A stretch of 6,560 bases of DNA. Source: Flavobacteriales bacterium (lineage in GTDB: Bacteria; Bacteroidota; Bacteroidia; Flavobacteriales_D; Sanyastnellaceae). Both the position numbers and the translations under genes were made by a program. The stretch's first letter is position 1. The number at the start of each line of letters is the position of its first letter. The stretch is from NCBI GenBank assembly GCA_030728235.1, contig JANRAA010000100.1, positions 1 through 6,560 of the forward strand, given 5' to 3'. A model generated the notes under the pieces. It was not told the DNA's origin. It made no database searches and worked only from the letters and a program-made list of their open reading frames with translations. Shown piece after piece: positions 5,914 to 6,560 of the stretch.

Positions 5914-6560
5914 TTACAGTTGTTTCCGCAAACGCGCAACTGGAATATTCAATTGCTCCCTGTATTTAGCTACTGTGCGTCGTGCAATGTTGTATCCTTT
6001 CTCTTTTAAAAGTTGCATCAAACGCTCATCGGTAAGAGGTTTGCGCTTTTCTTCAGCTTCAATGGCATCTTGCAAAATCTTCTTTACTTCGCGCGTCGAA
6101 ACCTCTTCTCCTTCATCATTTGTCAACGATTCACTGAAAAAAGTCTTGAGCAGAAAACTACCGTAAGGCGATTGCACATACTTGCTATTCGCAACACGAG
6201 AAATTGTTGAGATATCCATGTTTACCAACTCAGCCACGTCTTTTAAAATCATGGGCTTCAACTTGGTTTCATCTCCAGTGAGAAAATACTCCTCTTGAAT
6301 TCCCAAAATAGCCTCCATGGTCACCATCAAGGTTTGTTGACGTTGCAAAATCGCGTCAATAAACCATTTGGCAGAATCTATTTTCTGTTTGACAAACATT
6401 ACTGCCTCTTTCTGAGACTTATCTGTCTTCGCAGATGCTGCATACGATTGAAGCATCTCCCTATATTGTCTTGAGATTTTCAAGTCTGGGGCATTGCGCT
6501 GATTCAACTGCAAACGAAGCTCGTCTTCTTCAATGGTTACAATAAAATCGGGAACAATGT
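5914..6560 (-). CDS. rpoN: RNA polymerase sigma-54 factor, C-terminal part
   Basis: About 215 residues are visible; the gene continues beyond the right edge, so its start and N-terminal activator-interaction region are missing. The frame is open to the window end. The visible part begins in the core-binding region with VPDFIVTIEEDELRLQLNQR and NAPDLKIS, a typical RpoN stretch. It continues through IDAILQRQQTLMVTMEAI and the LKDVAELVNMDISTISRVANSKYVQSPYG helix-turn-helix region that contacts the -12 element, and ends with the RpoN box ARRTVAKYRE followed by QLNIPVARLRKQL. The RpoN box recognises the -24 promoter element. Sigma-54 needs an AAA+ enhancer-binding protein to open promoters; none is encoded here. 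The box is intact and I see no frameshift. It lies immediately upstream of the PAP2-like gene. Confidence 0.97.
   Translation of the reverse strand, partial: IVPDFIVTIEEDELRLQLNQRNAPDLKISRQYREMLQSYAASAKTDKSQKEAVMFVKQKIDSAKWFIDAILQRQQTLMVTMEAILGIQEEYFLTGDETKLKPMILKDVAELVNMDISTISRVANSKYVQSPYGSFLLKTFFSESLTNDEGEEVSTREVKKILQDAIEAEEKRKPLTDERLMQLLKEKGYNIARRTVAKYREQLNIPVARLRKQL

Overview
The window reads as chromosomal DNA from a member of the Bacteroidota, most likely Flavobacteriia. The evidence is a C-terminal type IX secretion sorting domain, a DUF4301 protein (a family I know mainly from Bacteroidota), small PF13568-type outer-membrane barrels, AT-rich leaders without clear Shine-Dalgarno sequences, and promoter-like matches to the Bacteroidota -7 consensus TAnnTTTG. 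I see no insertion sequence, phage gene, CRISPR array, tRNA or rRNA. Coding density is high and no gene-free stretch exceeds about 110 bases.

Layout, left to right: (1) positions 1-1061 (+), the 3' part of a secreted protein with two related beta-rich modules and a T9SS sorting domain, closed by an intrinsic terminator at 1088-1117. (2) 1116-2588 (-), a DUF4301 protein with motifs that look like a diverged sugar-nucleotide pyrophosphorylase. (3) 2666-3028 (-), a stand-alone HPt phosphotransfer protein, ending in a terminator hairpin whose U-rich tail coincides with the putative -7 element of the DUF4301 gene. (4) about 3136-3501 (-; open upstream to a TTG at 3591), an unrecognised small cytoplasmic protein, possibly STAS/SpoIIAA-like. 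(5) 3619-4638 (+), a UDP-glucose 4-epimerase (GalE), overlapping by ATGA with (6) 4635-5294 (+), an outer-membrane beta-barrel protein. (7) 5297-5911 (-), a PAP2-like integral membrane protein lying 2 bases downstream of (8) 5914-6560 (-), the C-terminal part of RNA polymerase sigma-54 (RpoN), cut by the window edge.

The genes fall into small units rather than one pathway. galE and the barrel gene are probably co-translated and may serve the cell envelope (UDP-galactose supply and an outer-membrane protein). rpoN and the PAP2-like gene form a second tight pair facing them, with only 2 bases between the convergent stop codons. The three minus-strand genes from 3591 down to 1116 could be read partly together, but the hairpin at 2615-2642 and the 107-base gap at 3029-3135 suggest separate control.

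I do not see a clearly new multi-gene system here. The most open items are the DUF4301 protein as a possible nucleotidyltransferase, the unrecognised protein beside the orphan HPt, the PAP2-like protein lacking standard catalytic residues, and the combined terminator/promoter at 2606-2642.
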